From: Bacteroidaceae bacterium
GTDB lineage: Bacteria > Bacteroidota > Bacteroidia > Bacteroidales > Bacteroidaceae
Length of the DNA: 64,000 nucleotides
Reading direction: 5' to 3'
Assembly: GCA_017617315.1 (NCBI GenBank)
Contig: JAFZWM010000051.1
Location: forward strand, 56,371 to 120,370
Shown here: one piece after another, positions 1-6,473 of the stretch
Layout of the letters: each line of letters begins with the position of its first letter
How positions within the stretch are numbered: position 1 is the first letter of the stretch
Notes under the pieces: model-generated
Told to the model about the DNA's origin: nothing
The model's input: only the letters and a program-made list of their open reading frames with translations
The model's database searches: none
Translations under genes and position numbers: made by a program

Positions 1-212
1 AGAATCAGGTTGGAATGTTCCTCTGGGGACGAATTCCCGACAGCTACGGCGATGTTGAGGAACTGACAGAGAAAGTGCTTCACGAGGCAAGAGTGTTCAT
101 CACTCCGGGATTCATCTTCGGCACAAACGGAAAGCGATACATCCGCATCTCGCTCTGTGCAAAGGACGAGAAGATTGCCGAGGCATTAGAGAGAATAAAG
201 AAAGTATTTTGA
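1..212 (+). CDS. Aminotransferase class I/II, C-terminal fragment
   Basis: The reading frame is open from the left edge (first full codon at base 3) and runs to a stop at 212, so only about 69 C-terminal residues are present. They include NQVGMFLWGRIP and a final ITPGFIFGTNGKRYIRISL, typical of the small domain of PLP-dependent fold-type I aminotransferases, where the Arg of YIRISL binds the substrate carboxylate. It lies 23 nt upstream of the DAHP synthase/chorismate mutase gene and close to tyrA. This matches the aromatic operon order seen in Bacteroidales, so an aromatic or prephenate-type aminotransferase is likely. The exact substrate cannot be told from the fragment. The internal ATG at 15 is not a start. 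Confidence 0.8.
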   Translation, partial: NQVGMFLWGRIPDSYGDVEELTEKVLHEARVFITPGFIFGTNGKRYIRISLCAKDEKIAEALERIKKVF

Positions 213-235
213 CAATATAAAAAAACAACTAAGAT

Positions 236-1300
236 ATGGAACTTCAATTGGAAGCACTCGGTCTGCCGGGTGAAGACAAGCGACCTCTTGTAATTGCAGG
301 TCCTTGTAGCGCAGAGACAGAAGAACAGGTAATGAACACAGCCACTCAGCTTGCAAAGAGAGGCATCAAGATATTCCGTGCCGGCATCTGGAAGCCACGC
401 ACAAAACCGGGAGGCTTCGAGGGCATCGGCGAGGAAGGTCTGCCATGGATGCAGAGAGTTAAGCAGGAAACCGGAATGCTCGTAGGAACCGAGGTTGCAA
501 CTGCAAAGCACGTTGAGGCAGCCCTGAAGGCCGGCATCGATGTGTTGTGGATTGGCGCACGCACAACTGCCAACCCGTTCGCCGTTCAGGAACTTGCCGA
601 CTCGCTCAGAGGCGTTGACATTCCTGTGCTTGTAAAGAACCCAGTGAACCCCGACCTCGAGTTGTGGATTGGTGCTCTTGAGCGCATCAACGGCGCAGGC
701 GTAAAGCGCATCGGAACAATTCACCGCGGATTCTCGTCATACGACAAGAAGATTTACCGCAACACCCCAATGTGGCACATTCCAATTGAGTTGCGCCGCC
801 GCATTCCAAACATTCCAATCATCTGCGACCCAAGCCACATCGGCGGAAAGCGCGAACTCATCGCACCGCTCTGCCAGCAGGCTATGGATCTTGGCATGGA
901 CGGCCTCATCGTTGAGTCTCACTGCAATCCCGACTCGGCATGGAGCGACGCCAAGCAGCAGGTTACTCCAGATATTCTCGACTATATCCTCAACCTTCTA
1001 GTTATCCGCAAGGAAACGGCATCAACAGAGAGCCTTACAGAACTTCGCAAGCAGATTGACGAGTGCGACAACGACCTCATCGAGCTCTTGGCTAAGCGTA
1101 TGCGCGTGAGCCGCGAGATTGGCATATACAAGAAGGAGCACGAAATTCAGGTGGTGCAGACCGACAGATATTCTGAGATTCTGGAGAAGCGCGGTGCTCA
1201 AGGAGCTCTGTGCGGCATCGACTCGGAGTGCGTCAAGAAGATTTTCGAGGCAATCCATGAGGAATCAGTACGTCAACAACTCGACATTATAAACAAGTAA
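236..1300 (+). CDS. aroF: Bifunctional 3-deoxy-7-phosphoheptulonate synthase / chorismate mutase
   Basis: 354-residue fusion. Residues about 1-260 form the KDO8P/DAHP synthase barrel, with VIAGPCSAE near residue 20, the phosphate and metal region GIWKPRTKPGGFEG, and the later DPSHIGGKR motif. This domain condenses PEP and erythrose-4-phosphate. Residues about 265-354 form a helical AroQ-type chorismate mutase (LRKQIDECDNDLIELLAKRM), which converts chorismate to prephenate. The fusion joins the first shikimate step to the branch towards Phe and Tyr, and the mutase domain may provide feedback control as in related enzymes; that is inference. It sits between an aminotransferase and tyrA (3-nt gap), clearly one operon. 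Confidence 0.95.
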   Translation: MELQLEALGLPGEDKRPLVIAGPCSAETEEQVMNTATQLAKRGIKIFRAGIWKPRTKPGGFEGIGEEGLPWMQRVKQETGMLVGTEVATAKHVEAALKAGIDVLWIGARTTANPFAVQELADSLRGVDIPVLVKNPVNPDLELWIGALERINGAGVKRIGTIHRGFSSYDKKIYRNTPMWHIPIELRRRIPNIPIICDPSHIGGKRELIAPLCQQAMDLGMDGLIVESHCNPDSAWSDAKQQVTPDILDYILNLLVIRKETASTESLTELRKQIDECDNDLIELLAKRMRVSREIGIYKKEHEIQVVQTDRYSEILEKRGAQGALCGIDSECVKKIFEAIHEESVRQQLDIINK

Positions 1301-1303
1301 ATT

Positions 1304-2077
1304 ATGCGTATCTTAGTCTTAGGAGCCGGAAAGATGGGCTCATTCTTTGTAGACTTGCTTAGTTTCGACCACGAGACAGCCGTGTATGAAGTCGACCCTA
1401 AGCGTCTGCGTTTTATGTACAACACGCAGCGTTTCACCACGCTCGACGAGATTGACGATTTCAAGCCCGAACTTGTAATCAACGCCGTAACGCTCAAATA
1501 CACACTTGAGGTGTTCAAGCAGGTAATCCCCCATCTTTCACAAGATTGTATCATCAGCGACATATCTTCTGTAAAAACGGGATTCAAAGACTTTTACGAG
1601 AGCACTGGCATGCGCTATGTCAGCACCCACCCTATGTTCGGCCCTACATTTGCCAACCTCGGCAATCTGAGCAAGGAGAACGCCATCATCATAAGCGAGG
1701 GCGACTACATGGGACGCATCTTCTTCAAGGATTTGTACAGCAAGCTTGGGCTGAACATCTGCGACTACTCGTTCGAGGAGCACGACGAGACGATGGCCTA
1801 CTCGCTGAGTATTCCGTTTGTGAGCACCTTTGTCTTTGCCGGCGTGATGAAGCATCTCGATGCTCCCGGAACGACATTCAAGCGCCACCTGAAGATTGCG
1901 CGAGGCGTTCTGAGTGAGGACGACACTCTGCTGCGCGAAATTCTGTGGAATCCGCACACCGTGGGACAGGTTGAGAACATTCGCAAGCAACTCACCGACC
2001 TTATCGACATAATCGGCAAGAAGGACGAGAAGGCTTTGCAGCAGTATCTCACCCGGATACGCAAGAACATAGAATAA
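1304..2077 (+). CDS. tyrA: Prephenate dehydrogenase
   Basis: 257 residues. It starts with the Rossmann dinucleotide-binding motif MRILVLGAGKMG, followed by an acidic position suited to NAD (VYEVDPKR). A central STHPMFGPT stretch is typical of TyrA, where the His acts in oxidative decarboxylation of prephenate to 4-hydroxyphenylpyruvate. The C-terminal half is helical. The start codon lies 3 nt after the stop of the DAHP synthase/chorismate mutase gene that supplies prephenate. A strong terminator follows, so this is the last gene of the operon. It is somewhat shorter than many TyrA proteins and has no ACT domain. Confidence 0.93.
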   Translation: MRILVLGAGKMGSFFVDLLSFDHETAVYEVDPKRLRFMYNTQRFTTLDEIDDFKPELVINAVTLKYTLEVFKQVIPHLSQDCIISDISSVKTGFKDFYESTGMRYVSTHPMFGPTFANLGNLSKENAIIISEGDYMGRIFFKDLYSKLGLNICDYSFEEHDETMAYSLSIPFVSTFVFAGVMKHLDAPGTTFKRHLKIARGVLSEDDTLLREILWNPHTVGQVENIRKQLTDLIDIIGKKDEKALQQYLTRIRKNIE

Positions 2078-2110
2078 TCAGTACATACTTTTTAGTATGT
2101 TGCCATAGTA

Positions 2111-2147
2111 AAGGAGCACCTCCAACAAGGAGATGCTCCTTTTTTAT
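2111..2147 (+). terminator. Rho-independent terminator after tyrA
   Basis: A hairpin with arms AAGGAGCA-CTCC and GGAG-TGCTCCTT is followed directly by a run of T. It lies 34 nt after the tyrA stop. Confidence 0.9.
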
Positions 2148-2203
2148 TAGCAGATGGTGGATAATAAGAAATATCCTCAACATATAAAAGCCTAAAACCG
2201 CCT

Positions 2204-3256
2204 TCACCACCCTTCCGGCAATACGATGTTATCAACATCGTGGGCCTGCTCGAACAGCGGTGAAATCTGCTCGTCGGTAAAGCCGGCTATGCCGCAGCCT
2301 ATGCGCGTTACGAGGAAAGTGAGCTGCGGATGCTGCTTGGCAAACTCGATAAACTCATCAACATACGGACGGATGGTCTCTACTCCGCCCTGCATCGTTG
2401 GAATGGCATAGCACTGACCTTGCAGTCCCACGCCCTGCCCCATTATCGCTCCAAACTTTGTAACGGCAACGTAAGCTGCGCCACCGCCGTGCATTCCCTT
2501 CAGATTGCTGCCAAAAACGAAAATCTCGTTTGGCTCGAGCCTTGTAATCCTCCAAGGCGTTGTTCGTTTCTTGTCCATATCAATAAAGTTTTGTTGTGGT
2601 GGCAAAACGCCGACTTCTATCACAGCCTCGCACATATCCAGATGATCGCCCGCGAATTCGTGCTCGTCGATGACTTCGGGCATATCCAAGTCCATGTCGA
2701 AATTCTTCTTGAAATACGGGGCAATGACGCGCTCTTTCAGCGACTTGAATCTCTGCGAGATGGCCGACGGCGTTACGTCCATCTTCTCGGCAATCTCGTT
2801 GGCCTTGAATCCGCGCAGCAAGAGCATGTCGATGATGAGGCGGTCTTGACGGCTGAGGGCTGCATGGCTGCACACGTCCTCAATCATACGGTTAAACTGA
2901 AGTCGGAGGCTTCCGCTCACGTCGAACGACAGCATGTAGTCCTCGAACGAGATGCTTCCGTATTCCTTGGCATGCCATTTAAGCGCATCGAGCACAACGT
3001 AGCGGAATCCGTTTATGAGCCATGTGCGCAGACTAACGCCGGGCGAATGTTCCTCGAGCGGCTTCCAGTCGCGCTCCATAAGGTAAATGGCATACTGATG
3101 GGCAAGCGACATGAAGTCGAGATTCTCCTTCTGACTGAGCTGATAGCGCTTGTCGAAGATGCAATATCCAACACGGCAATATCCGTAGAAATACTGGCGG
3201 ATAATGTCGGAATCTCCTCGGCGAAAGCCTTCGATAATCTGCGTTTCTGACAACAT
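2204..3256 (-). CDS. Sigma-70-like HTH protein fused to an A1S_2505/macro-like domain
   Basis: 350 residues in two parts. The N-terminal part (about 1-185) resembles a sigma-70-family protein. An alpha-helical region-2-like segment is followed by a region-4-like HTH at about 134-182, with LSRQDRLIIDMLLLRGFKANEIAEKM read in two pieces. The C-terminal part (227-350) starts MDKKRTTPWRITRL and holds NEIFVFGSNLKGMHGGGAA (about 243-261) and TRIGCGIAGF (about 317-326). That pattern matches the domain often annotated as an A1S_2505-family phage non-structural protein, and it looks macro-like (ADP-ribose or nucleotide binding). The macro relationship is inference. The gene diverges from a vWA gene across 121 nt. 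It could be a specialised regulator; no target is visible. Confidence 0.75.
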   Translation of the reverse strand: MLSETQIIEGFRRGDSDIIRQYFYGYCRVGYCIFDKRYQLSQKENLDFMSLAHQYAIYLMERDWKPLEEHSPGVSLRTWLINGFRYVVLDALKWHAKEYGSISFEDYMLSFDVSGSLRLQFNRMIEDVCSHAALSRQDRLIIDMLLLRGFKANEIAEKMDVTPSAISQRFKSLKERVIAPYFKKNFDMDLDMPEVIDEHEFAGDHLDMCEAVIEVGVLPPQQNFIDMDKKRTTPWRITRLEPNEIFVFGSNLKGMHGGGAAYVAVTKFGAIMGQGVGLQGQCYAIPTMQGGVETIRPYVDEFIEFAKQHPQLTFLVTRIGCGIAGFTDEQISPLFEQAHDVDNIVLPEGW

Positions 3257-3377
3257 CGATTTAAAATATTTTGAGCGAATTTACAAAAAAATCGCTTTCG
3301 TGCTTAATTTTTCCCGAATATCTTCTTCTAATAGATAAAAGAACAGATTTATTAACTTTTATCAAACATTTACGAAT

Positions 3378-4028
3378 ATGAAAAATAATAACGAAAGAAG
3401 AGCGAAGAGAGTGTTCAATCTTATTATTGTTGACGAGAGCGGCTCGATGTCGGTAATTCGCGAGCAGGCCTTTTCGGGAATGAACGAGACGCTGAAGACG
3501 ATATGCAACCTTCAGAAGAAATACCGCGACACGGAGCAGATTGTAACGCTCATGACCTTCGACAGCGACAACACAAAGTGGCATTACGACGGCACACCGG
3601 CGGCAAAGATTCACAAAATCGGGTGGAAATCTTACGACCCTTGCGGCGCAACGCCTCTGTATGATGCCATCGGAAAGGGAATCTCGAAGGTTAACGCGCA
3701 GGCATCCGAGGGCGACAACGTGCTTGTAACCATCATTACCGACGGCGAGGAGAACTGCTCGAAGGAATGGACGCTGAAGATGGTTCGCACGATGATTGAG
3801 AAGCTGAAGAAGCAGAACTGGACGTTCACGCTCATAGGCACGGACAATCTTGATGTCGAGACCATGGCCGGCTCTATCTCGATAGACTCGCATCTGGCAT
3901 TTGTGCAAAGCGCAGAAGGCACAAGAATGATGTTTGAACGCGAAAACCGATGCCGCGAACGATACGTCCAGCGCGTTACAGACGATTCGGCCTGCGAGAT
4001 TGGCGACTCGTTCTTCAAAGAAGATTAG
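3378..4028 (+). CDS. vWA-domain protein with intact MIDAS (TerY-like)
   Basis: 216 residues, essentially a single von Willebrand factor A domain. The metal-ion-dependent adhesion site is complete: DESGS at 19-23, Thr92 in CGATPLYDA and Asp122 in ITDGEEN. There is no signal peptide or membrane segment, so it is probably cytoplasmic, like the small TerY-type vWA proteins that assemble metal-dependent complexes. The C-terminal 40 residues are charged (MMFERENRCRERYVQ). It is transcribed divergently from the sigma-like/macro-like gene and ends at its own terminator, so the pair forms an isolated two-gene locus. Function is unknown. Confidence 0.82.
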   Translation: MKNNNERRAKRVFNLIIVDESGSMSVIREQAFSGMNETLKTICNLQKKYRDTEQIVTLMTFDSDNTKWHYDGTPAAKIHKIGWKSYDPCGATPLYDAIGKGISKVNAQASEGDNVLVTIITDGEENCSKEWTLKMVRTMIEKLKKQNWTFTLIGTDNLDVETMAGSISIDSHLAFVQSAEGTRMMFERENRCRERYVQRVTDDSACEIGDSFFKED

Positions 4029-4035
4029 GCAAGGC

Positions 4036-4076
4036 AAAATCCGCTCTCTAGCGATGGAGGGCGGATTTCTTTTTTC
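4036..4076 (+). terminator. Terminator after the vWA gene
   Basis: Arms AAATCCGCTCTC and GAGGGCGGATTT pair with one G-T wobble and are followed by a T-rich run. Confidence 0.85.
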
Positions 4077-4089
4077 GGATAAAATTCAT

Positions 4090-4097
4090 TATTTTTG
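4090..4097 (+). promoter_or_regulatory. Bacteroidota -7 element for the AraC gene
   Basis: TATTTTTG matches TAnnTTTG. It overlaps the in-frame TTG at 4095, so translation cannot start there. That moves the AraC start downstream to the ATG at 4122 or 4149. Confidence 0.6.
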
Positions 4098-4121
4098 TCG
4101 CGAACTTTTCAGTCTTTTTTT

Positions 4122-4856
4122 ATGCAATATTTCATTTCGGACGACAGAATGATAGAATTCGTTGTTACTGAAGACATTACGAAAGAATTCGGTCTGCATA
4201 ACCATACCGGACACTATGTAATTTCATTCATCACAAAGGGCAAGGCAACGGTCTTTTACAACAACGTGAGCGTGGTTCTCGCCAAGGGCGACACGTTCAT
4301 CATACGTCCGTATATGCCTCATTCTGTTGCGGTTGAGAGAGGCTCGCAAATTCTGTCGATGTGCGTAAAGAAAGATTTGTTTTCAGCCCAGAGCATCGAC
4401 GAAATCTGCCAGACCGTAAACACAAAATTCGATGAGATAGCGGCAGAAACAGGTCTTGAAACCGGAATAAAATCCGAGCTGAACGATGCCGTAAGGCTGA
4501 TTGCCGAGACCATCGGCGACGAGCGTTACAAATTGTCGGCCGACATTCAGCAGGTTGCCGACAAGATAGCCGAGAAATCGTCAAAAATCTATTCGCTCGA
4601 CCAGCTTTCGGAAGATGTATACATCAGCAAGTATCACTTAATCAGAAAGTTCAAATCGAAAATCGGACTCACCCCGCACCAGTTTATGATTCAGGTAAGA
4701 GTACGAAACGCGCAGAAGGAACTTGCCAATGGCGGACGGCTGATTGATGCCGCCATAGACAACGGTTTCTACGATTCGAGCCATTTCGACAAGTGCTTCG
4801 AGAAGATTGTGGGCATCTCGCCGTCGGAATATCTAAAGAAAAGCCGCGGAATCTGA
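4122..4856 (+). CDS. AraC-family transcriptional regulator
   Basis: 244 residues from the ATG at 4122; the ATG at 4149 is the alternative. The N-terminal half is a cupin-like sensing domain (HNHTGHYVISFITKG, then FIIRPYMPHSV). The C-terminal 100 residues hold two HTH motifs of the AraC/XylS type (LSEDVYISKYHLIRKFK, and DAAIDNGFYDSSHFDKCFEK ahead of GISPSEYLKK). It is followed after 79 nt by a small cupin gene on the same strand, which is a likely regulatory target. The effector is not identifiable. Confidence 0.9.
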   Translation: MQYFISDDRMIEFVVTEDITKEFGLHNHTGHYVISFITKGKATVFYNNVSVVLAKGDTFIIRPYMPHSVAVERGSQILSMCVKKDLFSAQSIDEICQTVNTKFDEIAAETGLETGIKSELNDAVRLIAETIGDERYKLSADIQQVADKIAEKSSKIYSLDQLSEDVYISKYHLIRKFKSKIGLTPHQFMIQVRVRNAQKELANGGRLIDAAIDNGFYDSSHFDKCFEKIVGISPSEYLKKSRGI

Positions 4857-4897
4857 AAATCAGCAATTTTATACAAGCAAAAGCCGTTTCGCCGCCG

Positions 4898-4905
4898 TAA
4901 TTTTG
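4898..4905 (+). promoter_or_regulatory. -7 element for the cupin gene
   Basis: TAATTTTG matches TAnnTTTG and lies 31 nt before the cupin start codon. No good TTTG is seen at the usual upstream spacing, which would fit an activator-dependent promoter (inference; the AraC protein encoded just upstream is the candidate). Confidence 0.55.
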
Positions 4906-4935
4906 CAGCGTTAAATCATTAAACATTTACGCTAA

Positions 4936-5319
4936 ATGGAAACATTCAAAAAGTTTGACAACGGACAGCTTGCCTTGCCCGAGAAAACGGTAAAATTCGA
5001 CAGTCAGAAATGGAACGAGCACCCTACATTCGAGGGCGTGGCTCTGAAACACATCGTAACGGCCAAGGACAGCGGCGGACTTTTCAGCTATCATCTTGTA
5101 AGAATCGCGCCGAACTGCAAAATCGGACTTCACATTCACGAAATGCAGCTCGAAACGCACGAGGTAATAGCCGGCAGCGGAATCTGCCTTAACAACGGCA
5201 AGACCATCGTCTACAAGCCTGGCACAATATCAATAATGCCGGCAAAGATAGAGCACGAGGTAAGGGCTGGCAACGACGGTCTATATCTCTTTGCCAAGTT
5301 CATGCCGGCGTTATGCTAA
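4936..5319 (+). CDS. Small cupin-domain protein
   Basis: 127 residues forming one cupin barrel. Cupin motif 1 is visible as HIHEMQLETHEVIAGSG, with two His and a Glu as likely metal ligands. Motif 2 is PGTISIMPAKIEHEVRAG, which supplies the final His. It has no signal peptide, so it is cytoplasmic. Single-domain cupins of this size act as isomerases, dioxygenases or sugar-binding proteins, and the sequence does not decide which. It probably belongs with the AraC-family gene just upstream. Confidence 0.82.
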   Translation: METFKKFDNGQLALPEKTVKFDSQKWNEHPTFEGVALKHIVTAKDSGGLFSYHLVRIAPNCKIGLHIHEMQLETHEVIAGSGICLNNGKTIVYKPGTISIMPAKIEHEVRAGNDGLYLFAKFMPALC

Positions 5320-5332
5320 CAGTTTTTTCAGG

Positions 5333-5371
5333 AAAAATCCCATATTGTGGTCATAACGATATGGGATTTTT
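5333..5371 (+). terminator. Terminator after the cupin gene
   Basis: Perfect 13-bp arms AAAAATCCCATAT and ATATGGGATTTTT enclose a 13-nt loop. The symmetric A and T tails could allow action in both directions. An 11-bp repeat array begins 2 nt later. Confidence 0.88.
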
Positions 5372-5372
5372 C

Positions 5373-5537
5373 AACGTACCTTCAACGTATCTTGAACGTA
5401 CCTTGCCCGAACCTTCCCCGTAGCTACCCCGTAGCTTCTCCGTACCTTCCGGCTTGCTACTCCCTTACTATCCCCTTGCTACCCCCTTGCTACCCTCTTG
5501 CTATCGGCTTACCATCGGCTCTCTTGAACGTAACTTG
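5373..5537 (+). repeat. Degenerate tandem array, 15 units of exactly 11 bp
   Basis: The array divides without a gap into fifteen 11-mers. Examples are AACGTACCTTC, AACGTATCTTG, AACGTACCTTG, CCCGAACCTTC, CCCGTAGCTAC, CCCGTAGCTTC, TCCGTACCTTC, CGGCTTGCTAC, CCCCTTGCTAC (twice in a row) and CGGCTTACCAT. Period and phase are kept while the units diverge. It starts 2 nt after the cupin terminator and ends about 90 nt before the promoter of the next gene. A related array lies at 32282-32435. Confidence 0.9.
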
Positions 5538-5627
5538 AAAATAACTACGGTATTATTAATACAAATAACACACTATAAGTAAACCTTAACATTAAACCAC
5601 GTTTTAATGTTTTTTAACATATTTTTT

Positions 5628-5659
5628 TTTGCAAAATCGGCTTTTTAAACGTACATTTG
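5628..5659 (+). promoter_or_regulatory. Promoter of the lipoprotein gene at 5733
   Basis: TTTG at 5628-5631, a 20-nt spacer and TACATTTG at 5652-5659 make a full match to the Bacteroidota consensus. The expected leader is about 67 nt and AT-rich. Confidence 0.8.
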
Positions 5660-5732
5660 CAACACGAAATGTAAAACTAATCGGATTAAACACTAATCAA
5701 CTTTTTAACAACTAATAATTAAAAAACAGAAA

Positions 5733-6296
5733 ATGAAGAAAAACAAACTTTTCGCAGTCTTGTGCTGCTTTGCGGCATTGGTATGCACATCTTTCTTGGT
5801 TTCGTGCGGCGACGATGACGACGACAAGAAATTCGACCCTTCTGCCATCTATGGCTCATGGAAGATTTACGAAGTACGAGAAATTGACTACGACAAGAAC
5901 GGCAAGGTTCTTGAAGATGATACAGAAAGTTTTGCGGTAGACAACGAATGCTACTATATTCTAACCTTCACAGACAAGACTATGCAAGCTGAAAACTGGT
6001 ATGATGTGGGCGATGGACATGGTAACTCAAAATTTGAGGTTTCACATACAACGATATACGACATCACCTATTCCGAAAACAGCTTCATGCCTAATAAAAT
6101 AATAAAGGAGACCATACGTGAAGGTTTTGGCAGCGAAGGCTCTCGGGTTGGAAAGAAGGTTGACTATTCAATCAACGGCAACACTCTGACATTAACAAAT
6201 GAAATTACAGAAGATGCTGAAGAATATACAGGTGTAAAAGGCGCAGCCAAAGCAATAAGTATAAAGACCTTCAAGAAAGTCAACGAAAAGAAATAA
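5733..6296 (+). CDS. Lipocalin-like surface lipoprotein
   Basis: 187 residues. A type II signal peptide ends at the lipobox FLVSC (Cys about residue 25) and is followed by GDDDDDK, an acidic stretch of the kind that acts as a surface export signal in Bacteroidota lipoproteins. The rest is beta-rich and begins YGSWKIYEVRE, typical of the lipocalin-like domains common in this group. It has its own consensus promoter and ends at two tandem terminators, so it is monocistronic. Ligand unknown. Confidence 0.78.
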   Translation: MKKNKLFAVLCCFAALVCTSFLVSCGDDDDDKKFDPSAIYGSWKIYEVREIDYDKNGKVLEDDTESFAVDNECYYILTFTDKTMQAENWYDVGDGHGNSKFEVSHTTIYDITYSENSFMPNKIIKETIREGFGSEGSRVGKKVDYSINGNTLTLTNEITEDAEEYTGVKGAAKAISIKTFKKVNEKK

Positions 6297-6305
6297 AGAT
6301 TTCAG

Positions 6306-6336
6306 AAAGCCGGGCACGCAAATTGCTCGGCTTTTT
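6306..6336 (+). terminator. First terminator after the lipoprotein gene
   Basis: Arms AAAGCCGGGCA and TGCTCGGCTTT (one G-T wobble) are followed by T residues. Confidence 0.82.
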
Positions 6337-6337
6337 C

Positions 6338-6381
6338 GATACAATAATCCCGAAAGAATCCCGAAAGAATCCCGCACCTGC
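6338..6381 (+). repeat. Short 11-bp-period repeat between two terminators
   Basis: CCCGAAAGAAT occurs twice in tandem (6349-6359 and 6360-6370) and is followed in phase by CCCGCACCTGC. It has the same period and the same CCCG unit start as the long arrays at 5373 and 32282. Confidence 0.7.
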
Positions 6382-6405
6382 TTTTTCCTAAGGTGCGGGA
6401 TTTTT
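6369..6405 (+). terminator. Second terminator after the lipoprotein gene
   Basis: Perfect arms ATCCCGCACCT and AGGTGCGGGAT are followed by a T run. The left arm overlaps the last 11-bp unit. Confidence 0.85.
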
Positions 6406-6461
6406 CGTCTTCCCCACAAACAACATCGGAAGAAATAGCCGACATTCTCTCAAATTTTTCG

Positions 6462-6469
6462 TAAATTTG
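6462..6469 (+). promoter_or_regulatory. -7 element immediately before the kinase gene
   Basis: TAAATTTG matches TAnnTTTG and ends only 4 nt before the ATG at 6474. Transcription would start at or next to the start codon, giving a leaderless or nearly leaderless message. Confidence 0.6.
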
Positions 6470-6473
6470 CAGA

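Noticed and set aside
80..724. 214-codon minus-strand frame opposite the DAHP synthase gene
   Set aside because: Antisense shadow of a gene with clear catalytic motifs; no homology and no promoter.
4095..4121. TTG start for the AraC regulator
   Set aside because: It overlaps the -7 promoter element, so it would not be inside the transcript.
5373..5537. CRISPR array
   Set aside because: Units are 11 bp, contiguous and diverged; there are no spacers, no conserved 25-40-bp repeats and no cas genes in the window.
5347..5538. Open frame of 63 codons across the 11-bp array
   Set aside because: It exists because the array contains no stop in that frame; the predicted peptide is a Pro/Leu/Tyr-rich by-product of the repeat, with no promoter and with its start inside a terminator.
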